Assembly: GCA_965263045.1 (NCBI GenBank)
Contig: CBDHGK010000041.1
Coordinates: 124,001-188,000 of the forward strand
Origin: G963664115 sp965263045
GTDB taxonomy: Bacteria > Acidobacteriota > Terriglobia > 20CM-2-55-15
Direction: 5' to 3'
Length of the DNA stretch: 64,000 nt
The notes beneath the pieces were generated by a model. It searched no databases. It saw only the letters and a list, made by a program, of their open reading frames with translations, and was not told where the DNA came from. A program made the position numbers and the translations under genes. The stretch's first letter is position 1. Each line of letters opens with the position of its first letter. Below, piece after piece: positions 52,110-61,628 of this stretch.

Positions 52110-54044
52110 CTACCGGGGTTGAGACACCACGTCCACCAGTGCGGTCTCACCGGCTTCGACGCGTTCCGTTGCACGCTGTAAGGCCGGTCCAAGTTCGCCC
52201 GGGTCGCTGATCGGGCCCTCCGCATAGAGGCCCATGCCGCGCGCCACCATCGCGTAGTCGATGTCCGGATCGGTAATGACGTTACCGATACCGGCCGTGT
52301 CAATGTCGCGCTGGCGCCAGTTGGCCATTCGCTGCAGATGCATGACTTCCTGATGATAGGACCGGTTGTTGTGCATGACGAACAGCATGGGAATACGGTG
52401 ATGCACGGCGGTCCAGAGGGCCCCGGGCGCACACATCAGGTCGCCGTCGGTCTGATAGGCGACGCAAAAACGCCCGTGTTTCCGGTGAGCGAGAGCGGCC
52501 CCAACGGCAATCGGCAACCGGGCGCCTACGGCTGCAGCTCCGTTCGATCCGACATTTTCTATGTTCTGGTGGTATTTCTCGAGCTTCCACAAGGGCGGAA
52601 TTCCGCCATTGACTAAAGCCCAATCCTTATCGCGGACCACATCCCATATTTCAGCCCATATCCGCGCGGTGCTGAGTGGGCTGGCATTCCAACCGCTGGC
52701 AGCCTGGGTTCGCGCCCCGGCCAATGCCCGGTCCTTGGCCCGAGCGAGTGCAGTTCCCCTCTCGTCGATCACCCGCTTCCGGTCACCGGTAATCAACCGT
52801 TTGCAGGCTTCGATCAAAGACGGCAGTGTCGCCTCGGCGTCAGCGGCGATGGCCATATCCACTTCCTGGTAGCGCTGGAAGTCCTGGTAGTTACTCTTCA
52901 TGTACAGGTCATTTGAATCGATGCTGATCAGCTTGGCCCCAGCCTGGGTCCTGGAAGTGTAAGTGCGCTCCGGAAGATCACGCGCATTGTGAACAGTGCC
53001 CCATAAATCTTCCACCTGCATGCCCAGGATCACGTCTGCCTGTCCAATTGCACCACCACCGCTGAGGGGATGGCGGCTGGGCATATTGCGACTGTATCCC
53101 CGCACCGGCACCTGGAGCGTCTCTGCGAGTTCGACCATCAACTCCATTCCCTGCTGCGAGCGGACTACATTTCCGCCGACAATCACGGGGTCTTCTGCCT
53201 CCACCAGCAACTGGGCTACCTCGGCCACTGCCCCAGGTTCCCCTGCAGGCGGACTTGTCTGTGTCAGCTTCGGAATACTCAAGCGGGACCGGTCTCCGAT
53301 TGGAGCCTCCTGCAGGTGGCCATCCGCGACCAGGACCGTTGGCGCCGTGGGGATCGTCATCCCGATCTTGTATGCCCGCACCGCCGACTCGGCAAAATGT
53401 TGAAGCGAATGCGGCGTGTCATCCCACTTGATATAGTCGCGAACCATCGCGGTCGCATCCTGGACGCTGTGATTCCACTCCACGCCAGGCCGTCGGCCAC
53501 TGGCATCGAGGTGGTTTCCAAGAATAATGTACACAGGACTGTGAGCGCAGTAGGCATGGTAGACCGTCATCGCCGCGTGCTGCAGACCTACGGTTCCGTG
53601 GGCTATGGCCAACATGGGCTTGCCTTCGACTCTGAAATACCCGTCGGCCATGGCAACCGACGATTCCTCGTGGAGGCATGTCAACCATTCGGGAGCCTGG
53701 TTTCCCCCATAGTTGATGAATGACTCCTGCAGTCCACGGAAACTCGAGCCCGGCATCGAAGCGACATACTCAAAACCCAGAGATTTGATGACATCCACCA
53801 TGAAATCCGACCCGGGATCGTCGATCGTACGCAGAATATCGACTTGTTGAGAGACCGGTTCCGATTCAGCCGCCAACTGTGCAGGCGATGGTGGCCCCGC
53901 CGTACCCCGCGCCGGCTCGCCGATCGGTTGAGCTTTTGCGTTCGGAGTCTGTACAACCATGCCTGCTGCCCCGGCAGCAGCCCCGACAGCCGCACCTTTC
54001 AGGAAGCCACGGCGATTAACGGAGCCATTCTTGGATTTGTCCAT
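52110..54044 (-). CDS. Tat-exported thiamine-diphosphate-dependent enzyme
   Basis: 644 residues. The N-terminus has a twin-arginine signal: NRRGFLKG (Arg 11-12), a weakly hydrophobic Ala/Gly stretch and a cleavage region NAKAQP. The remainder is a full ThDP enzyme of the acetolactate synthase/benzoylformate decarboxylase type. The PYR domain has the activating Glu in LTCLHEESSVAMADGYF (about 126), the middle domain contains VIVGGNVVRSQQGMELM, and the PP domain has TDGDLMCAPGALW...HNNRSYHQEV with the metal-binding GDG...NN motif. Predicted location is the periplasm, unusual for this superfamily. The cytochrome c gene follows at once. Substrate unknown. Confidence 0.88.
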   Translation of the reverse strand: MDKSKNGSVNRRGFLKGAAVGAAAGAAGMVVQTPNAKAQPIGEPARGTAGPPSPAQLAAESEPVSQQVDILRTIDDPGSDFMVDVIKSLGFEYVASMPGSSFRGLQESFINYGGNQAPEWLTCLHEESSVAMADGYFRVEGKPMLAIAHGTVGLQHAAMTVYHAYCAHSPVYIILGNHLDASGRRPGVEWNHSVQDATAMVRDYIKWDDTPHSLQHFAESAVRAYKIGMTIPTAPTVLVADGHLQEAPIGDRSRLSIPKLTQTSPPAGEPGAVAEVAQLLVEAEDPVIVGGNVVRSQQGMELMVELAETLQVPVRGYSRNMPSRHPLSGGGAIGQADVILGMQVEDLWGTVHNARDLPERTYTSRTQAGAKLISIDSNDLYMKSNYQDFQRYQEVDMAIAADAEATLPSLIEACKRLITGDRKRVIDERGTALARAKDRALAGARTQAASGWNASPLSTARIWAEIWDVVRDKDWALVNGGIPPLWKLEKYHQNIENVGSNGAAAVGARLPIAVGAALAHRKHGRFCVAYQTDGDLMCAPGALWTAVHHRIPMLFVMHNNRSYHQEVMHLQRMANWRQRDIDTAGIGNVITDPDIDYAMVARGMGLYAEGPISDPGELGPALQRATERVEAGETALVDVVSQPR

Positions 54045-54388
54045 CGATCTTCTCCTTCCGAGTTTTTTCTCGCGCCTTGTATGTCTTTAGCGCCAGAACC
54101 GCAAGCTTGGTCAGAATCGCATCTTCATAATGGTGCGAAATTGCCCCAAGCGAGATACATCCTACCCTTTACCGTCCCCCTGAAGCTGCTTCACAGTCGC
54201 CAATTCGGTCATAGGGCAATCATTGTAGGCAGCCGTGAGCCCTTCGAAGTTTCGCCCTGCCGCGCCGAGAAGCAGTCTCAGTTGAAGGCATCGAAGAAGC
54301 GCTGCAGACTCCGCTAGTGTGGATTAGTCTAACAGCGCAGTCCCGCTTGTCAATTTGCTTTCGGGGTTCGGTGTAACGCGACATGCAG
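54045..54388. other. intergenic stretch upstream of the ThDP operon
   Basis: About 340 bases. No credible ORF. It presumably carries the promoter of the ThDP-cytochrome operon on the minus strand; I could not assign -35/-10 boxes with confidence. Confidence 0.5.
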
Positions 54389-54663
54389 TAGTGGCCTGTA
54401 ACAGAGACATCGGCGGTGGCGTTCGGAGCGCAACGGGGCCGGATTCTAGGAGTCGACGACGAGGGAATGCTTCTACATTCCGAGGAGGAGCGACAACGAA
54501 GACGGCCCCGTTCCGCCCGAACCCTTCGGGCCGATGGGGGTTGCCGTCGATATCTTTGTCGCTCGTCGGTCATGATGAAACAGCATCATTCTCTCCTCGC
54601 TTCGTGATCTCGCCCGGCAAGACCCATCGGCGCCACTGCCGATGTCTCTGTTACAGGCCACTA
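54389..54663 (+). repeat. 275-bp element with 33-bp terminal inverted repeats, copy 2
   Basis: The ends 54389-54421 and 54631-54663 are inverted repeats with one mismatch in 33 (TAGTGGCCTGTAACAGAGAC...). TA stands at both edges. The core is bounded by AACGGGGCCG (54432-54441) and CGGCCCCGTT (54503-54512), with hairpins GGAATG/CATTCC (54464-54481) and ATGATG/CATCAT (54572-54589). It aligns over its length with the reverse complement of 17705-18018, although the terminal repeats themselves have diverged. Non-coding. Confidence 0.8.
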
Positions 54664-55069
54664 GTAATGTCAGGACCCTGGTTCACCGGCTCCTGCTAAT
54701 TGTCGTCGGCATCCTGTTTGGAGCCTGCGGGCGGGGGGGGGCAGAACTATGGGAGTGAGGAGCCCGAAGGGTCCACACTCACAGGCCAGACAGCCAAAGA
54801 CACTTCCCTCAGGTTCTTACACTTCCAGAATTGCTCGAATGAAGCGAAGTCCGGTTGCCGGTAGCGGGTCGGAATGGGAATGGGAATGGGAGGGATCTGC
54901 GCAGCACCGTGGGCGCCGCGCAGAAGTTCAGGAAACCAATCGGCTCATTCCAGAGCCTTCGAGCGGGAGCCTTCGGGCAAAACCGTTCGAGTGCGGCTGA
55001 GCGCATCTCGATTCGGTCTCGAATCGCCCAATGGATCATCGAGCGCCCGACATGCCGGAAGTGTTGCCG
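54664..55069 (+). pseudogene. possible lipoprotein-gene remnant
   Basis: Near 54680-54730 one frame reads VHRLLLIVVGILFGACGRGG, a plausible lipoprotein signal with lipobox GAC, but no start codon fits well and the frame ends at a TGA soon after. A run of nine G (54730-54739) interrupts it; another frame stays open beyond (QNYGSEEPEGSTLTGQTAK). A hexamer repeat GGAATG occurs three to four times near 54870-54890. Too degraded to name. Confidence 0.25.
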
Positions 55070-57292
55070 CTACCGGGTCTGGGCGGAGTCCCGCGATGAC
55101 TCGGTGAACAACTCCGGCACATAATAGGTCAGCACCGCGTTCAGCGTTTTGTCGGAGACGATCACGGTCTGATTTTTCTCGTCCACCTCGACGCCGCGGG
55201 GCTTGTGCAGCATCCGATCGGGTCCGCCGATAGTCCAGCGGGGCGCCACGTTGCCCTCGTCCCAGACGCTCCAGATTCCGACAAACGACTGGTGCGTCGG
55301 ATTCCTGATCTGAACCCCGTCGTGTGAGAGCAGGATCCAGCCATTGTGGACTCGAACCCTGTTTTGATTGGCGTTGGCCAGCATCGTATCGGGCCCAGTG
55401 ATGACGCGGAGCGGCTCTGGACTGTCCGACAGGCGGTCATGAACCGTCAGCTCAACTTCTCCGGCTTCGTTGTTGTTAATGCTGATGTAATAGTCATTCT
55501 CCGTGTCCACCGCAACGACTTCATATCCCACCTTGCGGATCGGCGGGACATTGCCATTCGCATCGATCGCGAAAACAAGGCCCTCAGTGATGAGTTCGTC
55601 GTTGACCGAGTCGATGACGACGCCTGAAGAGCCTCTCATCTGGGTGCGGCTGCCCTGGATTACGCGAAGCGGCGGTTCCTCGCCGCGGGCTGAACCGCTG
55701 AACGTCAGGATGGCCTGGGCAAACTGGTTGGGTACGACGATTTCGTCGCGATCCGCATTGTAGTGGATGGCATGCATGGTCCGTCCCAGCAGCGTCGTCT
55801 GTCCTTCGATCCTCCGAACGGGCTCATCGGCCCCCTCCGCCAGCCTGGCGAAGACCGCAACTTGCGGATGGGCCACTCAGTTGGGTACCAGCAGTTCCTC
55901 GCGCCGGGTATCGTATGCAACAAATCCGGGGTTTCCGATCATCAGACCCTTGGTGCCGGCCGGCCCGCTGCGAATGGTCCGCAGTGGCCGTACGTTGCCC
56001 TCCGATTCGGGAGGATAGACAGTCAGCGAGTGGTTGCCATAGTTGGAGACCCACAGCTCGTCATTCGTCGTGTCCAGAAAAATCCCGCCAGGGCTCTCCA
56101 GGGCTGTGTCCGGTCCCGAAATCACGCGGATCGGCGCCACGTCACCGGAGGCGTCCGCTGAAAAAACAAGAACCGCGTTGCCCGTGTCGTTGGCGATAAA
56201 CAGTTCCCCGCGGTTCGGGTCCACAGCGATTCCCGCCGGCCAGTTCAGCCCGGTCCGCGGCCCTTCGATTTTCCGCAGAGGCGGCGTGTCGCCGCTTGCC
56301 GTGCGGTCATAGACCGTGATCGACGGAGCGAAAAATCGGCCGGTTCCGGGTACAGCCACGCGTCTACCCAGAGGCATGTTGGGTCGCGGCCGCGTGGCCG
56401 GGTCGTTTCCTTCGATCGGTCGGCTGGCGGCCTGCCCGTGGTTGGTGACGTAGATCAGGTCGTTGACGGTGTCGACGGCGATACCATGCGGGTTGCCCAA
56501 CTCCGTTTTGTCGCCCTGAATCAGGCGGAGTGGCGGTTCCTCGCCTTCGGCATATTTGCGAAACACAACTACGGCCGCGTTGTGCTGGCTGGTGACGAAG
56601 AGCTCGTTGTTGACCGAATCGACGGCGAGGCCGCGCCCCCGCACCTCGCTCCCGGTGTGGAGCTGCCGCGCCGGCGGCACGTTGCCTTCCTGGTCCCGGG
56701 TAAACACCTGCAGCGTGGCGGCCGTATCGGCGTCGATGGCGTAAATGTCTCCTGTTTCCGGATCGACATGCAGTCCGCAGACAAACTCGATCGCCGTCTG
56801 GTCTCCGGCGATCACTCGACGGGGTTCGGTAAAGGCCGCCGTCGGCGGTGTATCCGACAGGCGGTCGTATACCAGGATCTGGAAGAGGTTCTCGTCGCCC
56901 GCGATAACTTCGCCGCGCTCCATATCCACGCCCACCGCGCTGAAACTGGGATACGGGTCCCGGATGACGCGGATCGGATCCCGGTCGAGCTGCTCTCCCC
57001 TGGAGGGTTCGCCCTGGGGTGCGCTCGGCGCTCCCACGCCGATGGGTGACGGTCGCAAAGCCGCCAGACTCGGCATCTCTTCGCCAGCGGCGGAGGCACT
57101 TTCCCCGATCCCCACCGGCAGTGGTTGCCGTGAAACGAGCCGCTCCTCACCGAAGGTTTGTGTTTCGACCGGTCCCTGCCCGCTTCCACCGGAAGAGGCG
57201 GATCCCGCGGTCAGAGCCAGGAAAGCAACTGTAAGTCCAAATAACCTTGCACTACGAAGTGGCTTCGATAATCGAGCCATACGGGGAGCCAT
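55070..57292 (-). pseudogene. NHL-type beta-propeller protein interrupted by one in-frame TGA
   Basis: Two adjoining open frames (55877-57292, start at the ATG preceded by AAGGAGG, and 55070-55876) are in the same frame, separated only by TGA at 55877-55879. Together they make about 740 residues. A signal peptide (about 1-35) is followed by a low-complexity region and then by about ten propeller-type repeats of the form ...D-x-x-x-x-E-L-x-V-x-N-x-x-x-x-x-V-x-V-F... (e.g. RGELFIANDTGNAVLVFSAD, NELWVSNYGNHSLTVYPPE, DEIVVPNQFAQAILTFSGS). The TGA falls inside one such repeat (EELLVPN*VAHPQVAVFARL). Either a nonsense mutation (from TGG or CGA), readthrough or a sequence error. Confidence 0.8.
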
Positions 57293-57367
57293 TCCAACCT
57301 CCTTGGTCACCAGAAAAATTCGATATCGGTTTCCGTTGTGTCCGTCTTGCCGCTCTGTCCAGCTCGT

Positions 57368-58213
57368 TTACTGATTTGTGTCGCCATACACGCCCGGATC
57401 CCGGAATGCTTCGTTGAAACCCTGCACCTCGTTGACCGGTGCGCAAGTGGCCTCGGTGATACCGCCGAACAACCCCCCCCACCCGAAATAGTTGTGCCGC
57501 TCCGGCGCCATCCGCTCAAACCGCTTGGTGTTTCCCACCCAAGGAGCCGTATACATCTCCGGATCGGTGACCGTCATCTGAATCTCGATCACATCGGCCT
57601 CAACCCGCCGGTAACGTTCTTCGATTCGCGCCTCGAAACTCTTGGGACGACCGTCCCGTTCTGTCAGCCAGGCGCGGTCCTCAAGGCCGACGGTTGTCAC
57701 AACCAGGGTATCTCCTTCCCACACGCCGACCGAATGTCCGAACCAGGCAGGCCCGAGGTTGTCCAGGTTTTCACCCGACGGCACCTCCCGCCCGTCCAGC
57801 CATATCTCACGCAAGACACGTGTCCACTGGAACAATTGCAGGATCCGGCCTTCAGTATTCGTAAATTCCACCGGTTCGGCATCGAAGATTATCCTGGGAA
57901 ATCCCACCGGGTTGCACTCGAAGGCCGGATCGTTGGAGGCTGTCGGATTATCGGTTTCGTTGGCGGACACGTTTGCCGCCTCTGCCGCTTCGCCCGCAGG
58001 CGTCATCGGGGGCACATCGGGACCGATCTCGCCCCCATTGCCCCCTGCGAGATGCCAGAATCCGGAGAGATCACGGGGGTCGAATCCACCGGCCCCGCTT
58101 CCGTCCGCCGACTGTGCCTCCTCCGGAGAGAGGACGGATTCGGCGCAACCTGCCGCAGAGGCAACGAAGATGGACACTATGACAGCAGTCCAGAAAGTCA
58201 AACGGTTGTGCAT
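57368..58213 (-). CDS. lipoprotein found beside DUF6152
   Basis: 281 residues from the ATG at 58211-58213. Lipobox SAAGC (Cys about 22), then a disordered Ser/Gly region and a folded part with LSGFWHLAGGNGGEIGPDVP, MTPAGEAAEAANVS, NDPAFECNPVGFPRIIFDAEPVE and HSVGVWEGDTLVVTTVGLED. The CNPxGFPR and W-E-G-D-T-L-V-V-x-T motifs belong to a family of exported proteins of unknown function common beside DUF6152 genes, as here (56 bases apart). Probably periplasmic and membrane-anchored. Confidence 0.75.
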   Translation of the reverse strand: MHNRLTFWTAVIVSIFVASAAGCAESVLSPEEAQSADGSGAGGFDPRDLSGFWHLAGGNGGEIGPDVPPMTPAGEAAEAANVSANETDNPTASNDPAFECNPVGFPRIIFDAEPVEFTNTEGRILQLFQWTRVLREIWLDGREVPSGENLDNLGPAWFGHSVGVWEGDTLVVTTVGLEDRAWLTERDGRPKSFEARIEERYRRVEADVIEIQMTVTDPEMYTAPWVGNTKRFERMAPERHNYFGWGGLFGGITEATCAPVNEVQGFNEAFRDPGVYGDTNQ

Positions 58214-58269
58214 CGGATACTCCTTACACTTGTATCTCATCTGCCGGCTTCGGCATCACCCATCGGGCG

Positions 58270-58671
58270 TTAGTCGATGGGATTCTCCCCACGACGCCGC
58301 GACATAATTTCTGTGCCGTCCTCGAGGATGACGGCCACAACAATGCCCGTCGGTGCACCGGCCCTGGATGGATTCACGATAGCGGTGATATCCTGGCCCG
58401 CCTTCAGCGTATTGCGGTGATAGCCCTGTTCGGCCAGGGTGTTGACGCTGCTATTTTCAAACGCCCACTGGACGACGTCGCCATCGTCGCCCTCGACATC
58501 CATGTACACCAATACATGCGGATTTCGCCAGGCAACCTGTGTGACTTTACCGATCAAGGTGATCGGTTCTTCCATGTTGTAAACGTTCCCCCGACCGTGA
58601 TGTGCCGACAGGGGTTCGGTGACAACCGCCAGTCCCGCAATCAGCAATACAACTACGAATAGCCTCTTCAT
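58270..58671 (-). CDS. DUF6152 exported protein
   Basis: 133 residues with a signal peptide (about 1-23, ending SAHHG). The mature part begins HHGRGNVYNMEEPITLIGKV and continues QVAWRNPHVLVYMDVEGDDG and GYHRNTLKAGQDITAIVNPS, the DUF6152 pattern (an OB-like beta barrel). Function unknown. Upstream gene of the pair with the lipoprotein at 57368-58213. Confidence 0.82.
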   Translation of the reverse strand: MKRLFVVVLLIAGLAVVTEPLSAHHGRGNVYNMEEPITLIGKVTQVAWRNPHVLVYMDVEGDDGDVVQWAFENSSVNTLAEQGYHRNTLKAGQDITAIVNPSRAGAPTGIVVAVILEDGTEIMSRRRGENPID

Positions 58672-58902
58672 GGAATCCTCCAGATCCTCGGATTTCGTTG
58701 ATGCCTAAGTCTACTATATTGCACGGAAACCGATTTCCGATTGTGCGGCTGATATTCAGTGTTGGCTACGCGCCTTTTCTGTGATTAGAATCGTTTCTGT
58801 AAAGTGCACAAACACACGGCGCATGCTGGGCATGAACTCGGACGACGCAGCTGCTGCATCGAACCCACGTCTGATTCGAGCCCGGTGGCCACAGGAGTAT
58901 TT

Positions 58903-60444
58903 ATGCGTATCGGGATATTGCTCGTCATTCCAGTCGTTGTCATCTCACTCGCAGTCGGGACCAGTAATGCGATGCCTCCCCAGATTGGGAACCCGCTTCC
59001 GGATCGGATCGAGAAACGTGACCTGATGGTCGAGATCGCCGAAGTCGTGCGTCTGCCGGAGTCCCGCGGCATGCGTCCTCCCGACCAGGACGTGAATCCC
59101 GCCGGATGGGCGCGCGTCAGCTTCGTCCGCGAGCTTCCCGACGGCCGTCGCTTCGTCAACGATTCCCGCGGGTTCTTATACCTGCTCGACGGTAACAACC
59201 AGCCCGCGATCTACGCGAACTTCGGCGAGATTTTTCCGTTTGCGGTCTACAACAGGCTGGAGAGCGGTTTCATCGGCTTCGGCTTCCACCCCGAATTCGC
59301 GCGGAACGGGCTGTTCTACACCGTGCACGGCGAGAGCGCGGTGGGCAACCCGGCCACGCCGGATTTCATTCCACCCGGCTTCACTCGAGCCGACGTGACC
59401 CACCACAACGTCATCACGGAGTGGCGCGCGACGAACCCGGCGGCGAACTCCTTCGAGGGAACCCGGCGTGAACTGCTCCGCGTGGCCCATGTGGTCGACA
59501 GCCTCACTCACCCGTTCGGCTACGTCGGATTCAACCCTTCTTCGATGCCCGGAGATGCGGACTACGGACTGCTCTACACCAGCGGCAGCGACCTCGGATT
59601 CAGCAATGGCGCGGGATCGAACTCGCGCGATCCCAGCCAGGTGCAGCGTCTGGACACCGTCGTCGGGGCCATTCTGAGGATCGATCCGCGCAGTCCGGCA
59701 GAATCGGGAGGAACAAAAGGGCTCGGAGATTACACGCTTCCCGCGGACAACACATTCGCTGCCGACGGCGATCCGAATACCCTGGGCGAGATATATGCCT
59801 ATGGATTCCGGAACGCACACAGGCTTGCGTGGGATCTCACCGACGGAACGATGTTCGCGACGGACATCGGGATGAATCACATCGAGGAAGTCAACATCAT
59901 CCACAACGGCGGCAACTATGGCTGGATGCAGCGGGAGGGGTACTGGGAGAACGGCATCACCCGACCCGGCGGGGCCCTCAACGAGTTGTTCCCGCTGCCT
60001 GCGGAAGTTTTAAACGGACAGAGAGATGACGGATTCACCTATCCGGTGGCGATCTACGATCACGACGACGGCCAGGCCGTCTCGGGCGGATTCCCCTACT
60101 ACGGCCGCATCGAGGCACTCCGCGGCAAGTTCGTGTTCGGCGACCTCGCCCGGGGCCGACTCTTCGCGTCCGACCTTGCCGCGATGAAAGCGGCGGATGA
60201 CGGTAATCCACAGACCGTGGCACCCGTCGAGGAAATCCAGCTCTACATCCGTAACGCGAGCGGCGACCGCACCTACGTCACATTCCGGGAGCTCGTTGAG
60301 ACGGCGAATGGCGCCAACTCCACACGGGCCGACATGCACATCAGCCGCAGTCTCGACGGCGAGCTCTATGTCACATCAAGGCAGGACGGGGTGGTCCGCA
60401 TGCTCGTGCCCGATTCCGGCGCCTCGCCAGGTCCGTCGCAGTGA
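58903..60444 (+). CDS. PQQ-dependent sugar dehydrogenase-like (GSDH) beta-propeller protein
   Basis: 513 residues from the ATG at 58903 after AGGAG (a frame from 58804 lacks this). Signal peptide about 1-23 (VGTSNA). GSDH-family blocks: FIGFGFHPEFARNGLFYTVH, HNVITEWRATNP, AILRIDPRSPAESGG, GEIYAYGFRNAHRLAWDL, IGMNHIEEVNIIHNGGNYGW and YPVAIYDHDDGQAVSGGFPY. These are the PQQ/calcium-binding loops of soluble glucose dehydrogenase relatives. Periplasmic; electron acceptor unknown, and the cytochrome at 51.7 kb is only a distant candidate. Confidence 0.85.
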   Translation: MRIGILLVIPVVVISLAVGTSNAMPPQIGNPLPDRIEKRDLMVEIAEVVRLPESRGMRPPDQDVNPAGWARVSFVRELPDGRRFVNDSRGFLYLLDGNNQPAIYANFGEIFPFAVYNRLESGFIGFGFHPEFARNGLFYTVHGESAVGNPATPDFIPPGFTRADVTHHNVITEWRATNPAANSFEGTRRELLRVAHVVDSLTHPFGYVGFNPSSMPGDADYGLLYTSGSDLGFSNGAGSNSRDPSQVQRLDTVVGAILRIDPRSPAESGGTKGLGDYTLPADNTFAADGDPNTLGEIYAYGFRNAHRLAWDLTDGTMFATDIGMNHIEEVNIIHNGGNYGWMQREGYWENGITRPGGALNELFPLPAEVLNGQRDDGFTYPVAIYDHDDGQAVSGGFPYYGRIEALRGKFVFGDLARGRLFASDLAAMKAADDGNPQTVAPVEEIQLYIRNASGDRTYVTFRELVETANGANSTRADMHISRSLDGELYVTSRQDGVVRMLVPDSGASPGPSQ

Positions 60445-60551
60445 CAATTCTGTCAGTGCTTCATTCATAGACGGCCGGGCCAATGGGATGGGGAGCCTGG
60501 TGGCGAGTGGGCATTCGGCATCCGCGCCCCCAGGTTCCCCGATTCCCAGAA

Positions 60552-61076
60552 TCAGGCGGACTGAGCGTTGCTGAGAAAGTCCGGCAATTCATCGGCGCTG
60601 GGGCCGTAGCTTGACGGAACCTTCTGTCCGAGAAGACGGAGGTACACGCTGAACTGGCCCCGATGCTGGATCCAGTGACTCAGCATGATCATGCGGATCG
60701 CCGCGACCCGTGGCATCGCCATGATTTCCTTTCCGTCGGCCGCGATGCTCCAGCTCTGTTGCATTCGCGCGTCATCGAAGCCCGGCAATATATCGCGCAC
60801 CGCGGAGATGCTTTGATCCAGGGCATCCAGAACTTCCTGAACCGATTGCGGTTGCGGGATTTCAGCACTGAAATCGGGCGGTGGCACGCTGTCGGCGGCC
60901 ACCATCCCGACAACCTGACCCGGAGTCCCGGCCACGTGGAGCGCGAGTTGTCCGGCCGTCATCGAGCGCTCGTGAGGTTTCCAGGTGAGCTTGTCTTGAG
61001 GTAAGCGCTCCAGAAACTTCCGCGTGATGGATGCCTCCTGTTCGAACTCGGCCAGAAACGATTGTGCTATTGACAT
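60552..61076 (-). CDS. DinB-family protein
   Basis: 174 residues from the ATG at 61074-61076 with AGGAGG close upstream. A four-helix DinB-like fold: FEQEASITRKFLERLPQDKL, SMTAGQLALHVAGTPG (His), and MIMLSHWIQHRGQFSVYLR (two His). Likely binds a divalent metal. Third gene of an ArsR-AHSA1-DinB cluster, a recurrent grouping, 115 bases after the AHSA1 stop. Confidence 0.85.
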   Translation of the reverse strand: MSIAQSFLAEFEQEASITRKFLERLPQDKLTWKPHERSMTAGQLALHVAGTPGQVVGMVAADSVPPPDFSAEIPQPQSVQEVLDALDQSISAVRDILPGFDDARMQQSWSIAADGKEIMAMPRVAAIRMIMLSHWIQHRGQFSVYLRLLGQKVPSSYGPSADELPDFLSNAQSA

Positions 61077-61190
61077 GTCACTCCTCCTGAATGGGTTGTG
61101 TTTTGTGTAGGTTTGATCGTCACATCGCCGATCTGAAGCTGTGATCCACCCGGTCGAATGCAGGAAATCCTCCACGACATCCGTAAGAAA

Positions 61191-61628
61191 TCAACGGACC
61201 GCACCGGAAAGGCGTTCCAGCGATCCGGTCCACCCTTGCTCGTGCTGAGCGCGTACATCGTCCGCTGGGAAGCCTTCATGGGTGAGCGTCAGGGCTGTCT
61301 GACCTCCTTCCGGTCGGATCGTGAACGTCACCAGCGTATCCATCGGCGGTTGTCCTTCCCAGTTCCAGGTGTAAGCCACCTTCTCGTTGGGCACAAGTTC
61401 CCTGAACTCTCCGATGACGATATGGGTCTCGCCGGCCGGTGTCTTCAATGCGACCCGGTAGTCTCCCCCGACACGGGCCTCCCACGTGTGCACCGTCACA
61501 TCGAACTCGTCGCTGGGGCCGTACCATTTCGAAATGTGGGTGGCCTCGGTCAGCACCTTATACACATGCTCCACAGGCGCGTTGAGGGACCTTTCGAACC
61601 TGATGTGAATACCGGTTGGCGTTGTCAT
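61191..61628 (-). CDS. SRPBCC/AHSA1-family protein
   Basis: 145 residues. The hallmark start RFERSLNAPVEHVYKVLTEATHISKWYGP, then GGDYRVALKTPAGETHIVIGEF, VPNEKVAYTWNWEG and a final helix EQGWTGSLERL define the START-like AHSA1 fold with a hydrophobic ligand pocket. Its ATG overlaps the ArsR stop by four bases, so translation is coupled. Confidence 0.9.
   Translation of the reverse strand: MTTPTGIHIRFERSLNAPVEHVYKVLTEATHISKWYGPSDEFDVTVHTWEARVGGDYRVALKTPAGETHIVIGEFRELVPNEKVAYTWNWEGQPPMDTLVTFTIRPEGGQTALTLTHEGFPADDVRAQHEQGWTGSLERLSGAVR

Noticed and set aside
55877..55879. TGA as selenocysteine codon
   Set aside because: The protein is a structural beta-propeller, relatives are not expected to have Cys there and I see no SECIS-like hairpin just downstream.
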